Origin: Anaerostipes sp.
GTDB lineage: Bacteria; Bacillota; Clostridia; Lachnospirales; Lachnospiraceae
Direction: 5' to 3'
Assembly: GCF_018381315.1 (NCBI RefSeq)
Contig: NZ_JAGZSD010000019.1
Span: forward strand, 1-64,000
Length of the DNA stretch: 64,000 nt
The translations under genes were made by a program, and so were the position numbers. Positions within the stretch are counted from its first letter, which is position 1, and each line of letters starts with the position of its first letter. The notes beneath the pieces were generated by a model that saw nothing but the letters and a program-made list of their open reading frames with translations, had not been told where the DNA came from and did no database searches. This document shows positions 1-7,132 of the stretch, in pieces.

Positions 1-110
1 GCGTCCCATGAAATAAAAAACGCTCCGCGAGGATCGCACTGCGGCAATAAGGAATCATGTCGCCAAAGCGACCCGCCGCAGGCGGAGAATCCCGCAAGCG
101 GGATTCTTTC
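1..110 (+). repeat. Dispersed palindromic repeat, copy A1 (left part cut by window edge)
   Basis: The window opens inside a repeat unit. It reads GTCCCATGAAATAA (right arm of a long stem), then hairpin CGC-TCC-GCG, then AGGAT, then CGCACTGCGGC. Three compact hairpins follow: TCGC-CAAA-GCGA near 60-71, CCGCC-GCA-GGCGG near 73-85, and GAATCCCGC-AA-GCGGGATTC at 87-106. The core matches the copy at 41792-41870 almost base for base. No coding frame is supported. Function unknown. Confidence 0.8.
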
Positions 111-182
111 TTATTTCATAGGAAAGTGAAAATGCGTCCCATGAAATAATAAGCCCTCCGGGCAGGATGCACACAATGCATC
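111..182 (+). repeat. Dispersed palindromic repeat, copy A2
   Basis: This unit directly follows copy A1. A long stem pairs TTATTTCATAGGA (111-123) with TCCCATGAAATAA (137-149), with one mismatch. The hairpin GCCC-TCC-GGGC, the word AGGAT and the hairpin GATGCA-CACAA-TGCATC follow. The same order occurs at 13524-13590, where the small hairpin is GCAC-TCC-GTGC. The two stems differ by a paired (compensatory) change. Confidence 0.8.
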
Positions 183-220
183 CATATTGACTTAGATTCG
201 TATTTATTTCTTTCTTCACA

Positions 221-268
221 AGACCACGGGGATAGTATGGCGGTTTCGAGGCTGTGCATCTGTGGTCT
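221..268. other. Inverted repeat upstream of the mutS2-like gene
   Basis: AGACCAC at 221-227 is the exact reverse complement of GTGGTCT at 262-268. It is followed by ATATTTTATT. The stem closes a 34-base loop with no obvious further pairing. It could be a weak terminator for a gene to the left, or part of the leader of the next gene. Nothing else was recognised between 183 and 339. Confidence 0.3.
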
Positions 269-339
269 ATATTTTATTGAAAATAAAAGTTAGATGTGAT
301 GGCGGGCAGAAGGGTGCCCAAAAAAGAAAGGAATCTATT

Positions 340-2259
340 ATGAAAAATCAATCATTAATGACATTAGGATATTATCAGGTACTGGAACGATTAAAAGAAT
401 ATGCATTTTCAGCAAGTGCAAAAGAGCGCATCGGAAATATGAAGCCTCTCTTGTCTGAATTGGAGCTTAAAAAACATTTAAGGGATACGTCACAGGCCAG
501 GAGTCTGACAGAACTTTACGGAACACCGCCTCTGCCGGCCATGGACCGTATAGATGAATATATAGAAAAAGCAGCCAGGGAAGCATTGCTTCTTCCGGAA
601 GAGTTGGAAGAGATCGGTATGTTTTTAAACTCAGTAAGGCGTCTCAAAGCTTACCTGCAAAAAGGGGAGGACCAGCAGATTAGTCTTGCATTTTACAATC
701 AGAATCTGGAGGCTTTGGACGATTTGGCAGAAGAGATTCAGAGATGCATCAGAAACCGAAGGGTTGATGATTATGCGTCGCCTTATCTGAAGGATATCAG
801 GAAACAGATGATTCTGCTCAGTGAAAAGATTGGGGAAAAAGCAGAAAGAGCATTAAAGGCAAATCAGGCCTATCTCAGTGATTCTTTTGTGGTTAAAAGG
901 AATGGAAGATACTGTATCCCGGTTCGGAAAAAATGCAGAAACATGGTAGCGGGAACTGTAGTGGAACAGTCCTCTACAGGAGCTACTATATTTATGGAGC
1001 CGGCATCTGTGTCAGAATTCAGGGAAGAACTGGAGATTTATCAGATCGAAGAGGATTCAGAGGAACGCAGAATTCTTTATACTCTCATGAATCTGACAGC
1101 AGAACATGAAGCGGCACTCAGAGAAAATATCCGTGTTATAGAAAAACTGGATTTTATGTTTGCCAAAGGCCGCCTGAGCCTGGATATGGATGCAGTGGAG
1201 CCAGAGATCAATCTGGAACATTATATCAGGCTTGAAAAAGCCAGACATCCGATGCTTTCCGGAGAAAGCTGCGTGCCTTTGGATTTTGAAATTGGAAAGA
1301 GCAGCCGCGGTGTTGTTATTACCGGGCCTAACACCGGGGGGAAAACAGTGGCGATTAAAACAGTGGCACTGATGAGTGCTATGGCTTGTTCGGGGCTTCA
1401 TGTGCCGTGCCGGAAAGCTGAGATCTGTATGAACAATGAAATTCTCTGTGATATTGGAGATGGACAGGATATATCGGATAATTTGTCTACTTTTTCAGCT
1501 CATATAAAAAATGTGCTGGAAATATTAAAAAGAAGCCAAAAGGACAGTCTTGTCATACTGGATGAGCTGGGTTCGGGGACGGATCCTGCGGAAGGAATGG
1601 GGATTGCTGTGGCGATTCTTCAGGAACTGAGAAACAGCGGAGCATTATTTCTTGTAACGACTCATTATCCTGAGGTTAAGGAATATGCAAACCGGTATCC
1701 GGAGGTGGTAAATGCCAGAATGGAGTTTGACCGGGAAAGTCTGAAGCCGCTGTACCGGCTGAAGGTAGGAGAGGCTGGAGAGAGTTGTGCCCTGTATATT
1801 GCAAAGCGTCTGGGGTTTCCGGGAGAAATGCTCTGTGAAGCGGCCAAAGAGGCTTATGGAGAAAAAAGTGAGGCCGTCATTGACACATTGCAGCTGAGTG
1901 ACAGAAAAGAAGGCCTCAAAAGAGAAAAAGCGCCTTCTATTCAGAAAATACCGCCTAAAAAAGAAAAGAGAGAAACTGGAAGAAAATTTATTACCGGAGA
2001 TAGTGTCACCGTTCTGCCAGAGGAACAGATTGGAATTGTCGTGAGGCCGTCAGATGAAAATGGCCGGGTTTTGGTGCAGATTAAAAAAGAAAAAAAGCTG
2101 TACAGCCATAAACGGCTGAGATTAAAGGTGGCAGCAGAGGAGTTATATCCGGAGGATTATGATTTTTCCATCATATTTGATTCTGTTGAGAACAGAAAAG
2201 CAAGGCATAAGATGGGAAAAGGCTACAGGGATGACCTGGTTATCCGGACAGACGAATAA
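340..2259 (+). CDS. MutS2-family ATPase lacking the Smr nuclease domain
   Basis: A 639-residue MutS-family protein. It has the MutS2 arrangement of lever/clamp helices, Walker A (GPNTGGKT, about residue 328) and Walker B with the MutS D-loop (LDELGSGTDPAEG, about residue 406). The C-terminus (about 550-639) holds an SH3/KOW-like segment (FITGDSVTVLP, QIGIVVRP) and stops there. Canonical MutS2 is near 790 residues and ends in a Smr endonuclease domain, absent here. The ATG at 340 is chosen because AAAGGAAT precedes it; an upstream in-frame GTG at 262 lies in the inverted repeat. MutS2 proteins act on branched DNA in recombination or on stalled ribosomes. Without Smr this one may bind and remodel without cutting. 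Family is sure; role is inferred. Confidence 0.85.
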   Translation: MKNQSLMTLGYYQVLERLKEYAFSASAKERIGNMKPLLSELELKKHLRDTSQARSLTELYGTPPLPAMDRIDEYIEKAAREALLLPEELEEIGMFLNSVRRLKAYLQKGEDQQISLAFYNQNLEALDDLAEEIQRCIRNRRVDDYASPYLKDIRKQMILLSEKIGEKAERALKANQAYLSDSFVVKRNGRYCIPVRKKCRNMVAGTVVEQSSTGATIFMEPASVSEFREELEIYQIEEDSEERRILYTLMNLTAEHEAALRENIRVIEKLDFMFAKGRLSLDMDAVEPEINLEHYIRLEKARHPMLSGESCVPLDFEIGKSSRGVVITGPNTGGKTVAIKTVALMSAMACSGLHVPCRKAEICMNNEILCDIGDGQDISDNLSTFSAHIKNVLEILKRSQKDSLVILDELGSGTDPAEGMGIAVAILQELRNSGALFLVTTHYPEVKEYANRYPEVVNARMEFDRESLKPLYRLKVGEAGESCALYIAKRLGFPGEMLCEAAKEAYGEKSEAVIDTLQLSDRKEGLKREKAPSIQKIPPKKEKRETGRKFITGDSVTVLPEEQIGIVVRPSDENGRVLVQIKKEKKLYSHKRLRLKVAAEELYPEDYDFSIIFDSVENRKARHKMGKGYRDDLVIRTDE

Positions 2260-2287
2260 AAATGAACTGGTTTGAAAGGAGAATTAT

Positions 2288-2830
2288 ATGAAAATAAGAA
2301 AAGAAGAAGAGAGAGATTACGATGAGGTTTACGATCTGGTGAAAACAGCTTTTGATTCAGCAGAGCATGCAGACGGAAATGAGCAGGATCTGGTGAAAGC
2401 ACTTAGAAAAAGCAGCGCTTTCGTGCCGGAACTCTCTCTCGTTGCTGAGGAAAACGGGAAGATCACAGGTCATATCATGTTTACAGAAGTAAGAATCGGT
2501 GATAAGACAGGGCTTGCCCTGGCCCCGCTGTCTGTGCTGCCGGAATGCCAGAATCAGGGCATCGGAATGGACCTGATAAAAGAAGGTCACAGAATTGCCT
2601 CTCAGATGGGGTACGGAATCTCTGTTGTGGTAGGAAGTGAACGTTATTATCCTAAGGCCGGATATCAGAAAGCAGAAGATTATGGCGTGAAAGACCCCTT
2701 TCATGTGCCGAGCGAAAATTTTATGATATGCGGTCTCGGAGAAGAAATAGGAAAGTACCAGGGTACTGTTTTATATGCAGAAGAATTTTATACTGAAGAG
2801 ACAGGAAAAGAACAGGAGGAATCAGAATGA
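2288..2830 (+). CDS. GNAT N-acetyltransferase, YhbS-like
   Basis: A 180-residue GCN5-related acetyltransferase. The acetyl-CoA loop is QNQGIG (about residues 95-100), preceded by the APLSVLPE beta-4 strand. The YhbS-type C-terminus (RYYPKAGYQ, VPSENFMI) is also present. The start has AAAGGAGAATTAT before it. The stop overlaps the next start by four bases (ATGA), so the two acetyltransferases are translationally coupled. YhbS-group substrates are poorly known. The gene lies 28 bases after the MutS2-like gene and may share its transcript. Domain call is firm; substrate unknown. Confidence 0.88.
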   Translation: MKIRKEEERDYDEVYDLVKTAFDSAEHADGNEQDLVKALRKSSAFVPELSLVAEENGKITGHIMFTEVRIGDKTGLALAPLSVLPECQNQGIGMDLIKEGHRIASQMGYGISVVVGSERYYPKAGYQKAEDYGVKDPFHVPSENFMICGLGEEIGKYQGTVLYAEEFYTEETGKEQEESE

Positions 2831-3390
2831 CGGAAAAGGAAAAAGCAGCATTGGGAATGCTGTATGATGCCAATTATGATGAAGATCTGAAGGCGGAGAG
2901 ACTTGAATGCCAGACCTTATGTGCGGAATATAACCGCCTGATGCCCAACGAAATGGAAAAAAGAACAAAGCTTATGAAGAAGATTCTCGGAAAAACAGAA
3001 GGAGAATTCGTTATAGAGCAGCCGTTTATGTGTGATTACGGAAGTAATATTGAGATTGGGGAGCGCTGCTATCTGAATTATAACTGTATTATCCTGGATG
3101 GAGCTGAGGTTACATTCGGACATGATGTTTTCGTGGCGCCTAATTGTGCCTTTTATACTGCAGGGCATCCTTTTAATATAGAACAGCGGAATGCAGGGCT
3201 TGAATATGCCTATCCGATTCATGTGGGGAATAATGTATGGATCGGGGGAAATGTAACTGTGCTCCCGGGTGTGTCTATAGGGGACGGCACCGTTGTAGCG
3301 GCAGGAAGTGTGGTGACAAAGGATCTGCCCGAAGGAGTTCTGGCGGCAGGCAATCCATGCAGAGTAATAAGAAAAATCGGGCAGGAGTAA
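2827..3390 (+). CDS. Sugar O-acetyltransferase (maltose/galactoside acetyltransferase type)
   Basis: 187 residues. The N-terminal Mac domain (EKAALGMLYDANYDEDL) is followed by left-handed beta-helix hexapeptide repeats (for example IGERCYLNYNCIILDG, VWIGGNVTVLPGVSIGDG). The catalytic histidine context FYTAGHPFN is intact. The end ASG-like VVTKDLPEGVLAAGNP is typical of the Maa/LacA group. These enzymes move acetyl from acetyl-CoA to a sugar hydroxyl, often on non-metabolisable sugars. The start overlaps the previous stop by four bases, which indicates co-translation. Symbol maa would be a guess, so it is left out. Confidence 0.9.
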   Translation: MTEKEKAALGMLYDANYDEDLKAERLECQTLCAEYNRLMPNEMEKRTKLMKKILGKTEGEFVIEQPFMCDYGSNIEIGERCYLNYNCIILDGAEVTFGHDVFVAPNCAFYTAGHPFNIEQRNAGLEYAYPIHVGNNVWIGGNVTVLPGVSIGDGTVVAAGSVVTKDLPEGVLAAGNPCRVIRKIGQE

Positions 3391-3468
3391 GAGGTTATAT
3401 GTCCTTTGGGCTGGCGCGCTGATGCGCGATGAGGTATACTTTAATAAAAGAAGAGGGAAGGAAGTGTG

Positions 3469-4146
3469 ATGCATATGACAGGTCTTATTTTACAGCTGGA
3501 GTACAGTGTCAGGATTCTGCTGGCCGCAGCCTGCGGCGCATGTATCGGTTATGAGAGAACCAACAGGCTGAAGACCGCGGGCATCAGGACTCATGTGATC
3601 GTGTCACTGGCCGCTGCATTGATGATGATCATTTCCAAGTATGGATTTAACGACATTCTGGCAACACATAATGTGGGATTGGATCCATCCAGAATCGCAG
3701 CAGGGGTTGTCACAGCCATTGGATTTCTGGGCGCAGGGATTATATTTGTACATAATCAGAGCGTCAGCGGTCTGACTACAGCGGCAGGTATCTGGGCTAC
3801 TGTGGGAGTCGGCATGTCTGTGGGAGGCGGTCTGTATGTGATTGGAATTTTCAGCACGATTCTGCTTATCATTGTACAGTGGATTCTGCACAGGGACTTT
3901 AAGTGGATCAAGACCCCGACTGTTGAAGTCATTACCTTAAAGCTGCCCAACAGCCCGGAAGCTGTGGAGATGATTCAGGAGACAATCCGCGAGGAATCCA
4001 TAGAGATCCTGAATATCTCAGTGGAAAAGAAGGGGGAGGAAAGCATTAAGGTGAGACTTGATGTGAAGCTGCCTGACAGTTTTGATCTGTATGATGCGAT
4101 TCAAAGGCTGCTGGAAAACGAAAATATTGAATCTATTGATATCTGA
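3469..4146 (+). CDS. MgtC/SapB-family membrane protein
   Basis: About 225 residues. The N-terminal half has four to five hydrophobic segments and the family signature RILLAAACGACIGYER, then GLDPSRIAAGVVTAIGFLGAG. A soluble C-terminal ACT-like domain follows (about 145-225). MgtC-family proteins sit in the inner membrane and affect magnesium homeostasis or F-ATPase activity; many homologues have no proven function. The start is uncertain among GTG 3466, ATG 3469 and ATG 3475. The GGGAAGG site before them best fits 3469. Confidence 0.85.
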   Translation: MHMTGLILQLEYSVRILLAAACGACIGYERTNRLKTAGIRTHVIVSLAAALMMIISKYGFNDILATHNVGLDPSRIAAGVVTAIGFLGAGIIFVHNQSVSGLTTAAGIWATVGVGMSVGGGLYVIGIFSTILLIIVQWILHRDFKWIKTPTVEVITLKLPNSPEAVEMIQETIREESIEILNISVEKKGEESIKVRLDVKLPDSFDLYDAIQRLLENENIESIDI

Positions 4147-4165
4147 GGCAGAAAAGGAACCCGAT

Positions 4166-4660
4166 ATGATCAGAAAAGCACGGCAAGATGATGTAACAAG
4201 AATTACAGAGATTTATAATGAGGTGGCAGCCAATTCAGCTGCCACCTTTGATTTGCATGCAAAGTCGTTAGAAGACCGGGCTGTGTGGATGGAAGAACAC
4301 AAGGGGAACCATCCTCTGCTCGTATACGAAGCGGATGGAACAGTGGCCGGCTATGCAGGATTGTCACCTTACCAGGATAAAGAAGCTTTTGATGCCACCG
4401 TGGAACTGTCCATTTACCTGGACAGCCGATACAGAGGCAGGGGAATCGGCACAAAGCTTATGGATGCAATCCTTTCTCTGGCGAGGAGCAGGGATGATAT
4501 TCATACCGTTGTCTCTGTCATCACAGGAGGAAATATAGTTAGTCAAAAGCTGCATGAAAGCTTTGGATTTTGTTACTGCGGAACTATCAGGGAGGCAGGG
4601 TATAAATTCGGAAAATATCTGGATATAGACACCTACCAGTTAATTGTCAGAAATAAATAA
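4166..4660 (+). CDS. GNAT N-acetyltransferase, phosphinothricin-acetyltransferase type
   Basis: 164 residues beginning MIRKARQDDVTRITEIYNE. It has the Pat/Bar-group features: EDRAVWMEEH, then ATVELSIYLDSRYRGRGIGT with the acetyl-CoA loop RGRGIGT, and a tyrosine-rich end. The open frame extends upstream into the MgtC gene, but the AAAAGGAAC site places the start at 4166, 20 bases after that gene. Relatives acetylate phosphinothricin, methionine sulfoximine or related amino acids. Natural substrate not predictable. Confidence 0.85.
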   Translation: MIRKARQDDVTRITEIYNEVAANSAATFDLHAKSLEDRAVWMEEHKGNHPLLVYEADGTVAGYAGLSPYQDKEAFDATVELSIYLDSRYRGRGIGTKLMDAILSLARSRDDIHTVVSVITGGNIVSQKLHESFGFCYCGTIREAGYKFGKYLDIDTYQLIVRNK

Positions 4661-4665
4661 GATTT

Positions 4666-4694
4666 TTGAAATTCTTTCTTTTATTCTATATGAT
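4666..4694 (+). promoter_or_regulatory. Sigma-A promoter for the VanZ-family gene
   Basis: TTGAAA (4666-4671), 17-base spacer, TATGAT (4689-4694). The next gene starts 29 bases after the -10 box. Confidence 0.6.
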
Positions 4695-4723
4695 ACCCTT
4701 AGAAAGAAAAGGGGGCGGTTTTT

Positions 4724-5257
4724 ATGGAAAGAAAGAGAGAAGGAAAGTTTAGGAATGCCGTTTTTAACGGGGTATTCATGTTTTATTTTGTGTTCTTAGT
4801 GGAAAATATTTTATTTAAATATGTACAGCCCTGGCAGATGTTCCAGTCCGGCAGGTATTTCGGGAGATCGCTGAATCTGGTACCGTTCAGACAGATCTTA
4901 TCATCTTCCGGAATTGGGGATCTGAATATTTATGGAAACATTATTTTATTTGTTCCTCTGGGGATTTACCTGATGTTCTATATGAAAAAGAGTAAGACGG
5001 TGAAAAGCCTGGCATTTATTTTTATCTTAAGCTTATTTTTTGAATCATTTCAGTATGTGGCAGCCATCGGAGCTACCGATATTGATGATATTATATTAAA
5101 CTGTTTAGGAGGACTTATGGGCATTATATGCTACAAGTTTCTTGTATTTATATGCAGAGGAAAGGAACAGACGGCAAAGACAGCTGTCACATGGATTGCA
5201 GCGGCGGCGGGATTACTTACTGCGGTTCTTGTAATACTGCTTTTTGCATATAATTAA
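4724..5257 (+). CDS. VanZ-family membrane protein
   Basis: 177 residues with four hydrophobic segments (about 13-30, 65-85, 90-110 and 150-175). The VanZ core is clear: SLNLVPFRQIL, then NIYGNIILFVPLGIYL, then FESFQYVAAIGATDIDDIILN. VanZ gives low-level teicoplanin resistance in enterococci; most family members are uncharacterised. It has its own promoter and a GGGGGCGG ribosome binding site. No vancomycin-type genes are nearby. Confidence 0.85.
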   Translation: MERKREGKFRNAVFNGVFMFYFVFLVENILFKYVQPWQMFQSGRYFGRSLNLVPFRQILSSSGIGDLNIYGNIILFVPLGIYLMFYMKKSKTVKSLAFIFILSLFFESFQYVAAIGATDIDDIILNCLGGLMGIICYKFLVFICRGKEQTAKTAVTWIAAAAGLLTAVLVILLFAYN

Positions 5258-5260
5258 TGG

Positions 5261-5289
5261 TTTACAAGAGGCCGGATATATTTTATACT
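5261..5289 (+). promoter_or_regulatory. Promoter of the ABC-F leader
   Basis: TTTACA (5261-5266), 17 bases, TATACT (5284-5289). Transcription would start near 5296, giving a leader of about 270 bases before the ABC-F start codon at 5565. Confidence 0.65.
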
Positions 5290-5319
5290 GAGTTTATAAA
5301 AAAGAAATGAGGTGGAAGG

Positions 5320-5340
5320 ATGATTATTATTTCTTGCTAA
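5320..5340 (+). CDS. Leader peptide MIIISC (upstream ORF of the ABC-F gene)
   Basis: ATG ATT ATT ATT TCT TGC TAA, six codons plus stop, preceded by GAGGTGG five bases upstream. It begins about 25 bases after the predicted transcription start and lies upstream of a strong terminator. Two further short frames follow in the leader: MNLHRLRRTAF (5343-5378) and MRSARKIIQTAAI (5382-5423). Both have weaker ribosome binding sites. Such short peptides sense ribosome stalling by antibiotics in front of ABC-F and erm genes. Translation here is inferred. Confidence 0.55.
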   Translation: MIIISC

Positions 5341-5468
5341 AAATGAATCTGCATAGATTAAGAAGGACTGCCTTCTGATTTTATGCGTTCTGCAAGAAAG
5401 ATCATCCAGACTGCTGCTATATAGAGTAATGTCAATGTACGCCCGGCGTGCCTGATGTTTTTGTATGC

Positions 5469-5504
5469 AAACCTGCAGGAAGATTCTTTCCTGCAGGTTT
5501 TTTT
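5469..5504 (+). terminator. Attenuator terminator in the ABC-F leader
   Basis: A perfect 13-base stem pairs AAACCTGCAGGAA (5469-5481) with TTCCTGCAGGTTT (5488-5500). The loop is six bases and the tail is TTTT. It lies 60 bases before the ABC-F start and after the leader peptides, so it can stop transcription before the gene. TTCTGCA at 5388-5394 could pair with the left arm as a short antiterminator. Confidence 0.8.
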
Positions 5505-5564
5505 CGTAGGAAAGTTCTTGGAACCTTCCTGCGGTTTGCTGATTTAAGACTAGGAGGTATATAT

Positions 5565-7046
5565 ATGTCGGCCATTCAAATATCAAATTTAACATTTTCC
5601 TATGACACAAGCTTTGATTATATTTTTGAACATGTCAGTTTTCAGATTGATACAGACTGGAAACTGGGACTCACCGGACGGAACGGCCGGGGAAAGACAA
5701 CATTTCTGAACCTTTTAATGGGAAAATATGAATATCAGGGCTCCATTCAATCGAATATGAAATTTGACTATTTTCCATTTCAGGCAGATGATCCATCTCT
5801 GATGACGCTGGATATTTTGGAGACTATGAATCCGCAGTATGAGCTGTGGAAGATTATAAAGGAACTGTCGATGCTGGATATTTCAGATGAAGTGCTGTAC
5901 CGGCCGTTTGAAAGCCTTTCCAATGGAGAGCAGACGAAAGTACTGCTGGCAGCGCTGTTTTCCAAAGAAAATCGTTTTCTTCTCATTGATGAACCGACCA
6001 ATCATCTGGATGCCGGTGCCAGGAGAAAGGCGGCAGAGTACCTGAAATCAAAGAGAGGATTTATCCTTGTCTCGCATGACCGGATGTTTCTGGATGAGTG
6101 CACAGACCATATTTTGTCTATCAACAAAACAAACATTGAAGTGCAGAGAGGGAATTTTTCTTCTTGGTATGAAAATAAGATGCTCAATGACCGGTTTGAG
6201 ATGGCGGAGAATCAAAAATTGAAAAAAGAAATCGGAAGGCTCACAGATACACAGAAAAGAACAGCCGGGTGGTCCTGTGAGGCGGAAAAGACGAAACGGG
6301 GTACAAGGAACTCCGGCCTGCGTCCTGACCGGGGGTTCATCGGCCATAAGGCGGCAAAAATGATGAAGCGGTCGAAGGCCTCCGAGATGAGAAAGGAGGA
6401 GGCTGTCAGAGAGAAATCAAAGCTTCTCAAAAATATTGAGAGTGTGGACACCCTGAAGCTGGCTCCGCTTGTTCATCATGCAAAGAGGCTGGCAGAGTTT
6501 AAGGATACAGCAGTCTTTTACGGAGACAGGGCAGCGGCAGAACATCTGAACTTTACAGTGGAGCAGGGGGATCGGATTTCGCTTTCCGGGCCAAACGGAT
6601 GCGGGAAATCCAGTGTTCTGAAACTTTTGACAGGAGAGGAAATTTCATATACAGGATCACTGTATATTGCAAAAGGTTTAAAAATATCTTATGTGCCTCA
6701 GAACACAGCAGGATTAAAGGGTGATCTGAAAGATTATGCCTGGCAGTATGGAATCGATGAAAGTCTATTTAAAACTATTTTAAGAAAATTAGACTTTTCA
6801 AGAAACCAGTTTGAAAAAAGAATGGAAGAATTCAGTGAGGGACAGAAGAAAAAAGTCCTGATTGCAAGGAGCCTCTGTGAAAAAGCACATCTGTATATCT
6901 GGGATGAGCCGCTGAATTTTATTGATGTATTTTCAAGGATACAGATAGAAGAGCTGCTGCTGAAAAGCCGCCCAACGCTTCTGTTTGTAGAACATGACCG
7001 GGCGTTTGGAGACAAGATCAAGACAAAAGAAGTAAAAATGAGATAA
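5565..7046 (+). CDS. ABC-F ATPase, antibiotic-resistance (Lsa-like) type
   Basis: 493 residues with two ABC domains and no membrane segments. ATPase 1 has Walker A GRNGRGKTT (about residue 38), signature LSNGEQTKV (about 118) and LLIDEPTNHLD. ATPase 2 has Walker A GPNGCGKSS (about 342), a signature variant FSEGQKKKV (about 423) and IWDEPLNFID. The charged linker (about 215-300) enters the ribosome in this family. The opening resembles the Lsa/Vga group, which protects the ribosome from lincosamides, streptogramin A and pleuromutilins. The ATG at 5565 has a near-perfect AGGAGG; the frame's upstream extension overlaps the attenuator. Resistance is inferred from family and leader; spectrum unknown. 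Confidence 0.85.
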   Translation: MSAIQISNLTFSYDTSFDYIFEHVSFQIDTDWKLGLTGRNGRGKTTFLNLLMGKYEYQGSIQSNMKFDYFPFQADDPSLMTLDILETMNPQYELWKIIKELSMLDISDEVLYRPFESLSNGEQTKVLLAALFSKENRFLLIDEPTNHLDAGARRKAAEYLKSKRGFILVSHDRMFLDECTDHILSINKTNIEVQRGNFSSWYENKMLNDRFEMAENQKLKKEIGRLTDTQKRTAGWSCEAEKTKRGTRNSGLRPDRGFIGHKAAKMMKRSKASEMRKEEAVREKSKLLKNIESVDTLKLAPLVHHAKRLAEFKDTAVFYGDRAAAEHLNFTVEQGDRISLSGPNGCGKSSVLKLLTGEEISYTGSLYIAKGLKISYVPQNTAGLKGDLKDYAWQYGIDESLFKTILRKLDFSRNQFEKRMEEFSEGQKKKVLIARSLCEKAHLYIWDEPLNFIDVFSRIQIEELLLKSRPTLLFVEHDRAFGDKIKTKEVKMR

Positions 7047-7132
7047 AAAACATAAATTAGCTGCGGATCTGGCCTGAATGAAGACTCTTTTTTATGGAAA
7101 GAATATCTCCTGATAAGCAAAAGGAGGTATCT

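Noticed and set aside
3391..3468. Hairpin GCGC-TGAT-GCGC as a terminator before mgtC
   Set aside because: Only four base pairs and no T tract.
7047..7132. Purine riboswitch before the NCS2 permease
   Set aside because: The gap is short and lacks the conserved purine-aptamer core; only a ribosome binding site is clear.
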